Assembly: GCF_964204645.1 (NCBI RefSeq)
Contig: NC_134036.1
Coordinates: forward strand, 4,080,001-4,144,000
DNA: 64,000 nucleotides
Source of the DNA: Tubulanus polymorphus
Lineage: Eukaryota; Nemertea; Palaeonemertea; Tubulaniformes; Tubulanidae
Direction: 5' to 3'
Of this stretch, positions 11,275 through 23,300 are shown piece by piece (positions within the stretch are counted from its first letter, which is position 1; every line of letters starts with the position of its first letter). The notes under the pieces were generated by a model that saw only the letters and a program-made list of their open reading frames with translations, was not told the DNA's origin and did no database searches. The position numbers and the translations under genes are program-made.

Positions 11275-13899
11275 ATCGTCAAGAACCACATCGTCTCGGG
11301 CATATTGACTAACGTAGGCATGAATAAAGGTTTCGCGGCGCAAACAATGGCGAAGACGGCCCTGAAAATAACAGTCGCTGATAACCGTACGTATTGTCGA
11401 TCACGATTGGTAGAACACTATATCCGTGTTGACGCGATGAGGAGAGAATCCCACAATGATAAAAATTATTATCATTGTGGGATTCTCTCCTCACGTATTG
11501 TCGATATACTGAATTAAGAAACCATAGAAATCCGAATGCATGTGTATTTGATATTGACGCAGCCTGGAACCTGCACCCCTTCAGACGTTCAATGATATAA
11601 TGATTGTGTAGTGTGGGGAATCTTTCTTTACGATCTGTTTGAAGGTGTTCTGATGTGTTCTGTGAAAAAGTCTTCAATGTCCGGAGTATGTTGTTCATTT
11701 CAATTAAGCCATCCTGAACACTGGTGAGATTTTGGCGATCGAAAACTAGAGAATGTCTGAATGGACCCAGTGGCGGACGCAGTGGCCAATTTTAAAGGAC
11801 TTGTTGCATCCCAAAAGGGCACTCGTCGAAAAAAGGAATATTAAGCGTATTCCTGCGCACTGAAATGCTCCAATATTATCATCGTTGACAAAATGAAATG
11901 AGCACTCAAAAAATCTTGATGGACCTGTACAAGTCTACGAAGTCCCTCTGGATCCGCCCCAACCCGACTATACTGGGAGTGTGCCTAGATTCCCTCCATC
12001 CCTGTCTCTGCTTTTGCCTCGCCGTCTCCTCATCTTAAAACTGTTCGTTCTTTGATTAAATTGCAGATCGGTTTATAACGGCCGGTGGCGGGCGTGGCCG
12101 GATCTTAGCGAAGGAGGAACGGGTCTCTACGGGAGTAGTGCATATGATCGACGGCCTTCTCGGCGTCAAAATGAAAACCATCATGGAGCTCATCCATGAA
12201 AACCCGAAATTGACGTAAGTGCTCTTTTAATAGTGCGGTAGATTTTGATAAGCCTAATTTGTGAAATTTCCTTCGTGATACCGGTGGAGACCGTTAGCTA
12301 CACACGGCTTGAATTGGTCGGACCAGGGAAATGTAATGATCACTACACTTTCCTGGTCTGACCTTTTGTGGAAGGGTTAGTAATACTGAACCATAATTCA
12401 GGTGACGAGAGCTTTTGATATTCATCATGAAGACTTTGCAGAGCGGATAACTTCATGGAGGTGTTCTCATAAAATATCTAATGTCTGGTGTTAGCAGCTC
12501 TTTTTCAATTGAAAATGTGTCTCCGGTGAAGCACAGAACACATGTGAAGTTTGGCCGATCAGTTTTTGGGTTTTTGAAACTACACTGATAAAATATCTCA
12601 TGTCTGGTTGTTGTAGTTCATTCTCATCTCGGGTGAAGCCTTAGGCACATAATATGATGAATAGAGCACGGTCAGTTCTTGAGAGTGCGCTGTTAAAAAA
12701 GTGTCTGATATAATAACCTTTTTCTATTCGAACATTTCAGAAAGTTCAACATGGAATTGATTCGCGCCGGACTCGATAAGATGCTGGATAAGAAGACCCC
12801 CGGGACCCTCTTCACCGTGTTCGCCGTCTCCAACGACGCGTTCGAAGCTCTGGTCACTCACCCGGCCGGATGGGGTTTGTTCTCTTTGAGGAACAGAGAG
12901 AAGATGAAAAAGGTAACTACATTCATAGTATTAATCAAGGCAATATCGTTAGTTTTTAATATAATCTAGAAATATATTGATTTGGTTCGCTTTTATAGAG
13001 ATAATTGTCGTTTGTTTGTGGTTTTATTTGAGGATTTTTTAAGATGTTTTCAACACTCCAAATGGAAACAGTAAAATTCGTTGTTTTTAATCGTCTGTTC
13101 CGTAGTTCATCGAGAACCTGATCGTGCCCAATCACGACATCGACGTGCCGCGAGTTTTCAACAAACCTGCCGTCGTCAAATTCGAGACGGTCGCTGGTAG
13201 AAATATGACTTTGTCGTACACGTTCAAGGATGCGAGTAAGTTATCGATAGAGTCTTTCCATACAGTTTCAGTCACTTCTATATCGTCGGTCTACGCGCAT
13301 GTATCATCAATCCGTGTTGCTCAGATCCGACCCTTAGACATCCGAGGCTCTATCGCCATTCTCCTAGTTTGCTACAAGATCAGGCTCGGATATAGTGTCC
13401 AGTGCTTCATCCGAGACTTTTTCGATTGAAACTGAACTACAAGCACCGGACATTAGACGTTTTATCAGCTCACTTTTAGAATCTGATCGTCTACACTTCA
13501 CGTGTGTTCAGTGCTTCGCCTGAAACTTTAGCTAATCGAATATAAACTCGAAGAATGGTGATAAAGTATGGAATATCTCAAGGCTATAGGTTTGATGCTT
13601 GCGATTGCTTGAAATAGTGTATATACCTATATCTATTTTTATCTATATCGGAAGGATACTCACCGCTGCCGCTAAATTCTTCTCTCGTTTCGTTTGTTCT
13701 TTCAGAGATGCTCTACCGCCTGGACACGTTCGACGTACCGCTCGCGCTCGACAACATCCTGAACCTGTCGCGACAACGCGCTTTCAACGGCGCCCTGTAT
13801 GTGTTGCCTAGGGGTCCGTTCACCGGCGCCGCCACCGCCCTCTACTGCTCGTTCGCCACCTTGGCTCTGTCGTTGGCCACCGCCTTCGCTTTGCTGTAA
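11275..13899 (+). CDS. FAS1 (fasciclin) domain protein B, GPI-type tail, 5' partial
   Basis: Exons are 11275-11386, 12067-12214, 12741-12912, 13106-13235 and 13706-13899 (TAA). Phases are 1, 2, 0 and 1, exactly matching gene A. They join into 251 open codons. Exon 1 is the end of a FAS1 subdomain (HIVSGILTNVGMNKGFAAQT). Exon 2 carries a canonical H2-type motif (STGVVHMIDGLLGVKM). Exon 3 starts the second FAS1 domain (MELIRAGLDKML, TLFTVFAVSNDAFEAL). Exon 4 continues it (ENLIVPNHDIDVPRVFN). Exon 5 ends in a strongly hydrophobic tail after GPFTGAATA, a likely GPI signal. The predicted role is extracellular adhesion on the cell surface. The 5' exons were expected between 3551 and 11275 but none was found there, so the gene may be truncated or have very distant or short first exons. 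Confidence 0.82.
11438..11493. repeat. Near-perfect hairpin, 25-bp arms
   Basis: The arm at 11438-11462 (TGAGGAGAGAATCCCACAAT...) and the arm at 11469-11493 are perfect complements around a loop of about 6 nt. The neighbouring TATATCCGTGTTG is shared with other copies near 6090 and 20700, so this is probably one end of a dispersed fold-back family. It lies in intron 1 of FAS1 gene B. Confidence 0.9.
11768..11960. mobile_element. Degenerate hAT-like MITE
   Basis: The left end reads CAGTGGCGGACGCAG, typical of hAT-type termini. The right side holds CTGGATCCGCC at 11948-11958, a partial complement. No clean target-site duplication is visible, so the right boundary is approximate. It is intronic in FAS1 gene B. 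Confidence 0.4.
12470..12690 (-). repeat. Dispersed 109-bp satellite, locus 2
   Basis: Two units in reverse orientation inside intron 2 of FAS1 gene B, marked by CAATTGAAAATGTGTCTCC and GATCAGTTTTTG. They belong to the same family as 9871-10170. Confidence 0.8.
13400..13530 (+). repeat. Dispersed 109-bp satellite, locus 3
   Basis: A little over one unit in forward orientation inside intron 4 of FAS1 gene B (GAACTACAAGCACCGGACAT, CACTTCACGTGTGTTCAG). Confidence 0.8.
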
Positions 13900-15690
13900 A
13901 CTCGCTCGTTTTCGATTGTTTCGTGCTTCACGCTCGAGGCGTCCGTAGCCTTGCCTCCATCCTGCTTCTGGCGGCTATAGAGCTTACGCGCGTGATGTCG
14001 TAGTGTGTCGAGTGTATCGATGCCAAAGGTCGAGAAGATAATACACAAAACTTCCGTGGTGCAAGGTGAATACGTAAGAAATCCGCGAATAATTCCAGAA
14101 AACTTGTAGCGAGATCGTCTAGTAAATGGATATATTCAGTTTGACTGACGATGGATGTAATCGTCTTCTACGAGAAGTCTTCGTCGTCTGCTGGAATTAT
14201 TGTCGGATTTTTTTTACGTATCGACCGCCATTTTTGACGGGAACATACGAAGCCTGTGAACTGTACACACAGCTACGCGTGTGAATCTCTATAGCCTTAA
14301 CTCTTTTATCTTTATTGTCTTCGGCTTTCTTTTAGCTTTATGGTGTACTGTAGTAATGACTATTTTCGTAACTTAAAATTCCGTTCTCCATTCCGACGGT
14401 ATTCGGTACACGGTTCTTTCATTGCTGACCGTATTACGATTTACGAATTATTGGAGATGAACTGAATTTGATCGTAAGCAAATTCGTAAGCAGACGGTGT
14501 CTTAACTCTATAACTGTGAAACAGTCCCGTGTACTTTTTTCATCTTTATCTGAACATGTCCGTCTTATCTAGAAACCGAATGGGGTGATTTCGTTCCATT
14601 CGGAACTTAAACGGGTTGAACTTAAGAAGATTTCAAAATATTCCGTAAAATTAAAATCAGAATTTTCACCTGAAAAGAGAAATATATTCAAAATCATTGT
14701 CCGTAAATCAAAACTATCGTTTACGTAACGTTTTTTTTTTTAAAATCAACAGAAATTGAGAAAGTCAAAATATATCGAAGTCAAAAAATAATGTAATCAA
14801 ATATTGAAATTCAAAAGCTTTCGAGAAAAGATTTGTAATTTCGTAAAACTCTTTTTAAAAAGCCCACTTCGGCATAAGTAGCATTCACACTTGTTTAAGA
14901 CGACCGTACCTGGAAGTGAACGCAAAATCCTCGAGAAGGACTTGCGGTCCGAGTCCTAATTGAGATCCACAATACCAAGATGAAACAATAAGAAGTCCCC
15001 GATATCGAGAATGAATTTAGATTTATCATTTTGAAAGAGCGATAAATTGAAACGCGAAAACTTCATTTGATTGATTATGTAAAAAACATATAAATATACG
15101 TCCATTATAAGGTTCACAATAAGCAAGCATTTTAAGAGATTTTTCAAGAAATTCTCAGATTTTCTTTTCGATTCACCATCGTGTCGGAGACGCGAATGAA
15201 GCAAATGTCTCAATATTGCTCAGTGTAATCGCGGACTCTAAAGCGAAGTTCGTGATATGATTAGCATAAGATTTTATTGGAACATTATCCAGCGGTGCGA
15301 GTACTTAAATGATACACGTGAGTTTATTGTGGTATTTTATTTATTTTTGTTTATTTATTTGGTAATCAAAGGTTTTTTTTTCTAAATATATACATGTGTT
15401 TGAGGGAAGGGCAATTTTACTTACGCATAATTATCTAGCGGGTATTTACTTATATTAGTTTGCAGGGGCCCCGGCTCCATTTTCATTGACTATTAAGTAG
15501 TTGAGTGAAAAACGATTTGAATTTAGTTGTTATATACACGTAATAGGTTATTGGGTCCAAACCTCGTAGAAATATCGGATTTAAGATTAGTCACTATGAC
15601 ATGTATTGTCCGAGGGCGGATGCGCATGTTTTTGCATATTTGCATAATGTATACGTCGTAATATCGTGTAAAAGGCGGTGTTAGTCCTTC
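13900..15690. other. 3' flank of FAS1 gene B and AT-rich spacer
   Basis: This contains the 3' UTR and intergenic DNA. No further exon is recognised on either strand. Sequence from about 14640 to 14880 is strongly A-rich. Confidence 0.5.
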
Positions 15691-15699
15691 TTATAGGTG

Positions 15700-16220
15700 G
15701 TAACTGAGGTAAAATATTATCGCAAAAACGTTCCCTTCAACAAATACCTTCAACAATTCAGTAAAATTATGATTACTTGCTTATAACGACCTTCTCATTC
15801 TCAATGACCTCAACAATCCAGTACAATTATAATTAGTTACTTATAACGACCTCCATAACTTCAGAGACTCAGTAGAATTATGATGAGCTACTAAAAGATG
15901 ACATTCTCATTCTCAATAACTTCAACGATTCAGTAAAATCATGATAAGTTACTAATGACGACCTTCTCATTCTCAATAACTTCAAAGATTCAGTGAAATT
16001 ATGATGAGTTACTTATAACGACCTCCATAACTTCAGAGATTCAGTAGAATTATGATGAGCTACTAAAAGATGACATTCTCATTCTCAATAACTTCAACGA
16101 TTCAGTGAAATTATGATTAGTTACTAATGGCAACCTTCTAATTCTCGATAACTTCAACGATTCAGTAAAATTATGATTAGTTACTCATGCCGACCTTTTA
16201 ATTCTCAATGACTTCCAGCA
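15700..16220 (-). repeat. 60-bp satellite array, reverse orientation
   Basis: Eight or so units of about 60 bp with ACGACCTTCTCATTCTCAAT, ACTTCAACGATTCAGTAAAA and TATGATTAGTTACT. These are the reverse complement of the units at 10791-11080. The units are more diverged than in the forward array. Confidence 0.9.
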
Positions 16221-16422
16221 AATATGAAATATAAAAGCAATTCCTCATTTGGTTGAACTCGGGGTCATCATCGATGAAGTTACCACCTAAAGAAATTAAC
16301 ATCGCTTTGAAACATAAATGCATAATAGGATTGCGCGTGAATTATTAGGATATTCGTTTTAAGGCTGTGATCGGATTGTTTGCTTTGATGAGAGAAAAAA
16401 TGAAAAAAAAGAATAGCCATGA

Positions 16423-16719
16423 TTGGTTTTGGTTGTGATAGTCGTATTCGTGGTGTATAATTTCGGGTTGGGGTGTTCTACCATACAATGTATCCTTAAA
16501 ACTATATATAAACGGGTATATCCTATAATGGAAGGTGGCCGATTACGGCTTGAGATGGTTAAAGTAATTAAGAGCGTCGTCGTCAACGTTTCCTATAACT
16601 TTAGCGAAACGACACAAGATTTCGAAGATCACAAACGTCGAAAGATAAATGTTGCCGATGCGCTGTCCTTCGCTACTGATCGTTTGTTAGCCGAACAGCA
16701 GCCGATAACCTGTCTGTGA
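16423..16719 (+). CDS. Doubtful short ORF with histone-fold-like C-terminal segment
   Basis: An unspliced open frame of 98 codons; a second in-frame ATG at 16528 would give 63 residues and has a TATATAAA word about 20 bases upstream. The C-terminal part (TTQDFEDHKRRKINVADAL) recalls the end of helix 2 and loop 2 of histone-fold proteins such as H4 or CENP-S, where a basic HAKRKT segment is followed by xxDVxxA. This similarity is my own pattern judgement and could be chance. No introns, neighbours or duplicates support it. It is neither a confirmed gene nor an assigned family. Confidence 0.2.
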   Translation: MVLVVIVVFVVYNFGLGCSTIQCILKTIYKRVYPIMEGGRLRLEMVKVIKSVVVNVSYNFSETTQDFEDHKRRKINVADALSFATDRLLAEQQPITCL

Positions 16720-17129
16720 TTTGGTTTCACGATGGGTTATTTTCACGCGGAAGCCCAACCGATTAAAAAAGCTTATCACCCACGATTAGGTAGCTTACTA
16801 CCTAGAACGTTAGATCTTCTGCTATAGATATTGGAGAATTTTACCGAAAGTGCCCATCTTCGAAGCTATCGGTCGTGGCGACGCTCCTGTTATAAAGATC
16901 CCTTTTCGGTATCAATCAGGTCCTGGTAGATTAGGTGTCGTTGAAATGAAAAAAGAAAAAAACATTTTGGAATGTTCATCGACTTCATCGATACCGAGAA
17001 GGTGTAGTAAGATTGAAGGAATTTGACTCTTGAAAATTAGTAGGCTACTACAGGGATGTAGGGTCGAATAAGAAGGTATCGTTCTGCAACCTTGGCCAGC
17101 CCCTTCAGACTTCTTCACTTGAGCAATTT

Positions 17130-17290
17130 TCAATCGAGAATGAACTACAAACACCAGATATTAGATATTTTGTCGGATCCCTTTCAAAAACTGATCGTCC
17201 AAGCCACATGTGTTCAGTACCTCAACTGAGACAGTCTTAATTGAAAATAAAATATACAGGCACGAGGTATTAAACATTTCATCAGCGTGT
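17130..17290 (+). repeat. Dispersed 109-bp satellite, locus 4
   Basis: One and a half forward units (GAATGAACTACAAACACCAG, CAAAAACTGATCGTCC). They lie in intergenic DNA. Confidence 0.8.
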
Positions 17291-17599
17291 TACAAAAACT
17301 TATCCGCCAGAGAATACGGGTGGTTGTCTGAAGGGCGTGGTCCCCGGCTGCGTATTGGTACCTGCATCAGGGCGTTAGAATATTTGATCGCAAAATGTTT
17401 GAGTAAATCGGATGTAATGAATGAGATACATAATAAATAATGATGATGTCCAGCGTGTTTTCTGTCCGTTTCTTTTTTTGTGACGGTTTTCCTATTATTC
17501 GGGCTTTCGAAGAAAAACAAACAAGTCGATTTTAAGAACAGAAGCGCAGATTTTCACCCGAAAAGGATTTACACATATCTACAGTTATGGCTAAATATA

Positions 17600-17800
17600 A
17601 TCTTCCTTGGTTTTCATTTCTGCCGGGCTTAAAAGTTCACCCCACCGGCCGCCTATCTACCCAAACATTTTCTGAAAATCGCGATCAGGCTTTCTTTAAC
17701 AGACCAGGCAGTTATATAGAAATGAACTGATTACAAATTTTGTTGCTCAGTTTACGAAAGCGAGCCGGCCGATTAGGAGAAACGATTGGTATCATTTTTT
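17600..17800. repeat. Dispersed repeat, more continuous copy
   Basis: It aligns by eye with the split copy at 5195-5310 plus 5640-5800, sharing GAACTGATTACAAATTTT and GGCCGATTAGGAGAAACG. It lacks the internal transposon seen in that copy. Confidence 0.6.
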
Positions 17801-20364
17801 TATGCCTATGCCTATGCCATATTACGGCAGGTCAGTGGTCAGGATGTTGCGCATCCCTGACAATACATACAAATATAACTGACCCGCCGATCGATATCAA
17901 TCACAATAACGTATGGCCTACATCCCGATCACAATAAGGCTAAGCTACCGTGGATTCGCATTTATACAATACACACGACCTCCTTAGGTTTATACGACCA
18001 AAACGTTCGATTATAGGCGATAGACGTTGATTTCATAACGAATTTTTCGGACTCCAAGAGGAGGAAGTTTAGAGAAGTTTTTTCCATATCATTACTGGTC
18101 ATCAAATCTGCACATTTTCGGAATATATACGTGTGATTTTTAAGAGACTAGACTATGGAATATATATGCAAATTTCGTGTGGATATAGTCAGCGAAAGGA
18201 GAGATGACACCAAGAACTTCTTATAATGGCAATGGCGAGTTGTCGCAAGAGTTAAAAATGAGGTAAGTCCATATTTCAAAACATTGAAATTCTTTTTCGG
18301 CCCATCTCTGCCGCGTTAAGTGTTTTTTCGACTTGGTGCTTGTTTATTCAAATGACCGCACCAAAGCACGCTCTCAAACAATATCCATCAACCAACCTGA
18401 GTTAGAAATTCGAAATATATGCATTGCAGTTGTATTGTAACGCCGGCGAACGCTCCAGGAAACTTAGTACTTGTATTTTCAAGCGGAGCTACTGAGAATA
18501 TATACCGCTATATAGGAAAGTATCTACAAAAAAATATTGAAAGGCGCTATTTGACGTTTTGTCGAAATTGAAAGAGAACTCGAAGCATCCGTACACAGCT
18601 TACTAGAACTAAAACAATACGTCGATTACGTAACGGCACACTGAATATAGGTTTTCTAAAATCATCTTCTTGCACAGACGTACGTGTTTGCCGGTCCTAT
18701 AACAGACTCGATGTAGGTCTAAAATTTGTGAGGTCGAATTAGAGTTGTCGTTTGACCGCCTTTATTTAAAAAAGCGGTTTACCGTATACTTTATGACTGC
18801 TTCCAATTCGGTACTGATTGTTCAAACCACTTATCCAGGCGTTCCACCTATAACTTTTCATTCCGCATTTGTGAGTTATAGTTAACTCCGAGTTAAGATT
18901 AGTTAATTTTCAATCAGTTAACTCTTGAGTGAAATCAACTGTTGAACTGGGACTCGATGATCAAGTCAGTATATAGGCCTGAATTGCGTGTCTTAGGTCG
19001 AAGTAGAACCCTTTTAGTAATACTAGTAGTATGTACATGGATGAGTGATTCGACGAATGCGTATTTGGAAAACGCAAATGAAACCTCTTCATAGAAGCAA
19101 ACACGATATATTTTATTGATGTCCAGAAAACTCGATTTTATTTAGCTCAATAATCTTCACCACTTTGATTATGATCATTCATTTTCGCTGCTCATGAAGT
19201 CTAAACAACAGACTGATGACAAGGTATAGTCGCGTTCCATTTTTCTTGCTCTTCGTTCGTTCGGCTTTCATTACGAGGTGTCTTTCTATAGTTCTTCGTG
19301 TTTAGTGATCAAGTAGAAGATATTGGAAGTTTTGAAAGAATTGGAAGTTGATATTTTATGATATACAAATGAGGGCTGAACATATGGGCGGATATGTTTT
19401 TATATGACTTATCTGTTCTGTTTGTTTCTAGTCTTTCAATATCTTTTCTCAAACTCGTATTTGTTTTTCTTAACGATCCTGCTTACCAGAATTAATGAAC
19501 GTATCCGATGCTTAGGTGTGTTGTTGGTCTATCGTCTATTCTAGGGTACCCTGCTCTATAAACCTACGTACCTTAAATGTTTCCGGAGCCATCTTCGATA
19601 ACTATACATAGCATCATGTCGTCTCCTAACTATTCATTTAATCAAATATACAAAGAAGAAAGTCGAATTCACTATTACAGGTTCGGTATATGAAAGATGT
19701 ACTTAATATTAGAACCAACGTTATAAGTTTCAACGGCCACGATCAGTATACACTCAATGAACTAGGGTAGGTTTAGACGATAGTATCAATCTGGGGATCT
19801 GCTTGTTGTCCGTAAGTACCCTGCAATGTCTCGGACAGCAGATCTTGTGAGGGGTGGGTACAGACATTAGATTGTCTGAGAGGTAGGGCACAGAGAATGG
19901 TGTCAGAATGAAGTCAGTACAGACATCAGATTACTTAGGGAGGTTTGCCACAGCTGGAACGTGGATACAGATCTTAGATTGTTGATTTTACGTAAGGTCT
20001 TTTTTATTACTTGGCGTACAGACTTTTTCAAGTAAAATGTGGGAGGATGAAAGGAAAAAATATAATCAACTATGAAACAAATATTTTCATAATAGGCGTT
20101 TTAAAATGGAAGGGAATAGGAAAATAAATTTTTCTTTATTATTTTAGTATTTTGCACGTAAAACCTCGGAAGGACTGCAGTTAGAATTAGGTGAACATTG
20201 TATTGACTTTGATTCAAATGATGGGAGCTTTGAAAAAATAAACAAATTTCGAAAATCACGAGATTGAAAATGAAGATGAACAAACATTAATTTTGCAAGT
20301 TACTAGAATTAAAAACAATAATTCTGGGAGGCGGATCCGTACTCCAAATGTTTTAGAAAAGGTC
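17801..20364. other. Intergenic spacer, no gene seen
   Basis: I find no exon on either strand over about 2.5 kb. A weak degenerate repeat containing TACAGA(C/T)(A/C)TTAGATTG lies near 19850-19990. If the minus-strand PAN-module gene has a further 3' exon, it would have to be here, but no frame with the right phase was found. Confidence 0.5.
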
Positions 20365-23300
20365 TTAGTACATACCTTGAACTCTTCTGGTGTAGAAGTT
20401 ATAGGATACGTCGGCTGTCAGCATGTCATCGGTGACCGTTGAGGACAGGCACCGACACGTCCGCTTGGCATGGTTGTATTCGATGGCGGTCGATGATGGC
20501 GAAGGGTTGCCCCACGTCGACGAACAGGCCGCGTAGCAGCCGGAAAGCGTCGACGCGAACGGCGGATTGTCATTCGGCATTGATGACGGCGATAGTCGCT
20601 TCGAAGGTAGCAAATCGAATCCGGGTAACTCTGCGTTAAAACGATCGGAACATAAATCAATTACACATTGCGAGGTAGACCGTTGATAAAACTCTACATT
20701 ATCCGTTTTATGACGATAATGTGTAGAAAATTCCAAAATAATAACGAAAATGATAATTCGAAGTCCGAAAATGTTTCCTTGAGCTAGTAGTTCGACGTTT
20801 AGAATTTATTCGAATATTTAACTTCAGGAATAGGCTCATATCCTGCAGTATTCCTGAAGATGACTATCAGTAAAACTACTACGAATAAACTACTAGCTCG
20901 AAGAAACATTTTCAGACATTATGTCATGCTTGTCGTAAATCATTCTGAATTACTGTTGACCTAACATCTGGTACCTTTAGTGTGATAATCGTGGTGGTCG
21001 CTGGGCGATAACTTGCCGCTACAGCTGTCGTCCAGGAGCCAACAGTTGCGCTCGGTGCCGTTGTAAAGGAACGCCCGGTAGGCGGCGTTCGCGTGGCAAA
21101 TCGCCGCGCATTGAGACAAAGATACATTGCCGTAAAATTTCGGGCTCAAATACGGATCGCCGCAGGTCGTGTTTTTCTTGTACAAGAAAGTCTTCGTAGC
21201 TGAAATTTCGAAACACTGAATTTTTAGAATATAGGTGTGAGGAGGGAGGCCTATCATATCTGTTCTACTCGCTGCTCTTCCGCTACAGCTGTGAGTAGAG
21301 GGGGTTCACAGAGAACCTTTTGCGTCTGTTCTACTCGCCGCTCTCCCGCTACAGCTGTGTGGAGAGAGGAGAGGGGGTTCACCGAGAACCTATTGTATCT
21401 GTTCTACACGATGCTCTCCCGCTACAGCTGTGAGTAGAGGGGGTTCACCGAGAACCTATTGTATCTGTTCTACACGATGCTCTGCCACTAAAGTTGTGCC
21501 GAGAGCGGGTCCAGATAAGGTGTTCGTGTCTCATGGTCAAGCAGATGCTCTACTCTTAATATTTCTACGATCTCGAATGCCTTTAAAGGCGTGGGAGGAA
21601 TGTATGGTCGTTTTCCGAATTACTTACCTCTACTATCGAACCAGTAATCGGTGAATCTCTTAGATGTCGTACGCGTACAAGTCGTCGTTTGGTACATAAC
21701 AACGACCAAGTTATTCCGATCGACGTGCAAACCGAAGGACATACAGTTGATATCGTTCGAACACTGTTCGGCGGCATCTCGGGCGCGTGTGAACGTAATC
21801 GGTGCCCGCTTCACCGCGTTGTCCTTGCATTCGGCGAACCTTTTCGTTACGTAACCTACGGCATCATCTGAAAAATGCCACACTATTACTAGATTTACAT
21901 CCGAACTAGATAGGAGATGGGGTCTACTGAATCCGCGCGATCACTCGCTGCGACGATTTGGCGCCCGGATCAGACCTTAAGTCAAATTTGGCTCGTGCCT
22001 AATTAGAAAGCATAAGCACACGTAAACCACTCACTCGAAACTAAACAATACTCGAATAAAGCGAGGAATCAGTTGCAATTCGCACGCAACGATTAGACAC
22101 GTGCTAAAATTTGTCTCGGGCCTGGTCCGACGATCGTACCGCGACATAGTCAGTCCCTCTCGACGCATTTACGCTCAAATCCCTAGCTGTCGTGAGGGAG
22201 GTTTGGTCCGCTGCGTTACGACACCGTTATAGGATTCAAATCAACAGTTATCAACAGTGAGTTGAAAATGAACTCACTTTCACAACTGTAAAATCGCGTC
22301 CTGGACAAGACGGACGACACTGCAATCACTGACCATATGGGACAAAATAACCATCAGGTTCGAATCCCCGTAAGGAATGATGGGGTTGCTTAGGGTTGCA
22401 ACCAAGGCAGAGTCTCTACTGTACCACCAGGTGTGAATCCCAGCACAAGGTTGAGGTGCAGAGGCCATCAATGGTGGACGTGTTCTTTCGCGGCGTTTAC
22501 ACGCGTCCGATATGGCGACGTCAACACTTACCCATTCTATCGTAGAAATTATAAAGATTGACGGAAGTAATGGAAGGCGTCGCGCAACTCGACATCACGA
22601 CCGCTCCCGTTAGACTACAGTCGTCATTACGTTTTATGATGAAACCGGTCGGCGACGGTTCAGTTAAAACCACGTTGCCTAACGCGGCGGGCGTCGCGGC
22701 GTTCAACTGAACAGGCCTCAGATGGTCGCATGAGATGCCTCTTCTTAACAGGAAACGGTCCACTTCTGGTAGTTCGACACGATTTGAAATATAAAAGGAA
22801 GGAAAAAGTGATTTGGGGTTTTAGTCGTTAGAGCAGGTATCAATCTGTGCTCCGAACGGCGTTATGATCGCCCAAAGCGGGCCATCACTTTATTTTACCG
22901 TTCCCATTCCATGCCCCTTTAAAAAGAAAATCCTAAGGCCCGAAAAAAGGACTTTTCCAACAAGAAGAATCAAAAAGTTCCGCCATCTATCAGTGTTTGG
23001 GCATTTCACCGGCTCTAAAACATGCCATAGTGCGGTTGGAGCAGCCACATTTGACTAGTTCGCCATCTAGCGGACAATTTGCAATAAAAGATGTCTTAGG
23101 GGAAGCTCTGAACCCGAGACTGGACTAAAGTTTTAGTGTGTTCATGAAAATGTCTGGAGTTTGTAGTTCATTTTCGGTAAAAACAATATCTATCTTTTAG
23201 ATGCGGCCCTGAACACAGAAGCGCGGACCCAGTTTTTGAAAGTGCGCTGTTAGAATGTCTAATGCCTGGTGTTTATAGTTCGTTTTCAATTAGGAATGTC

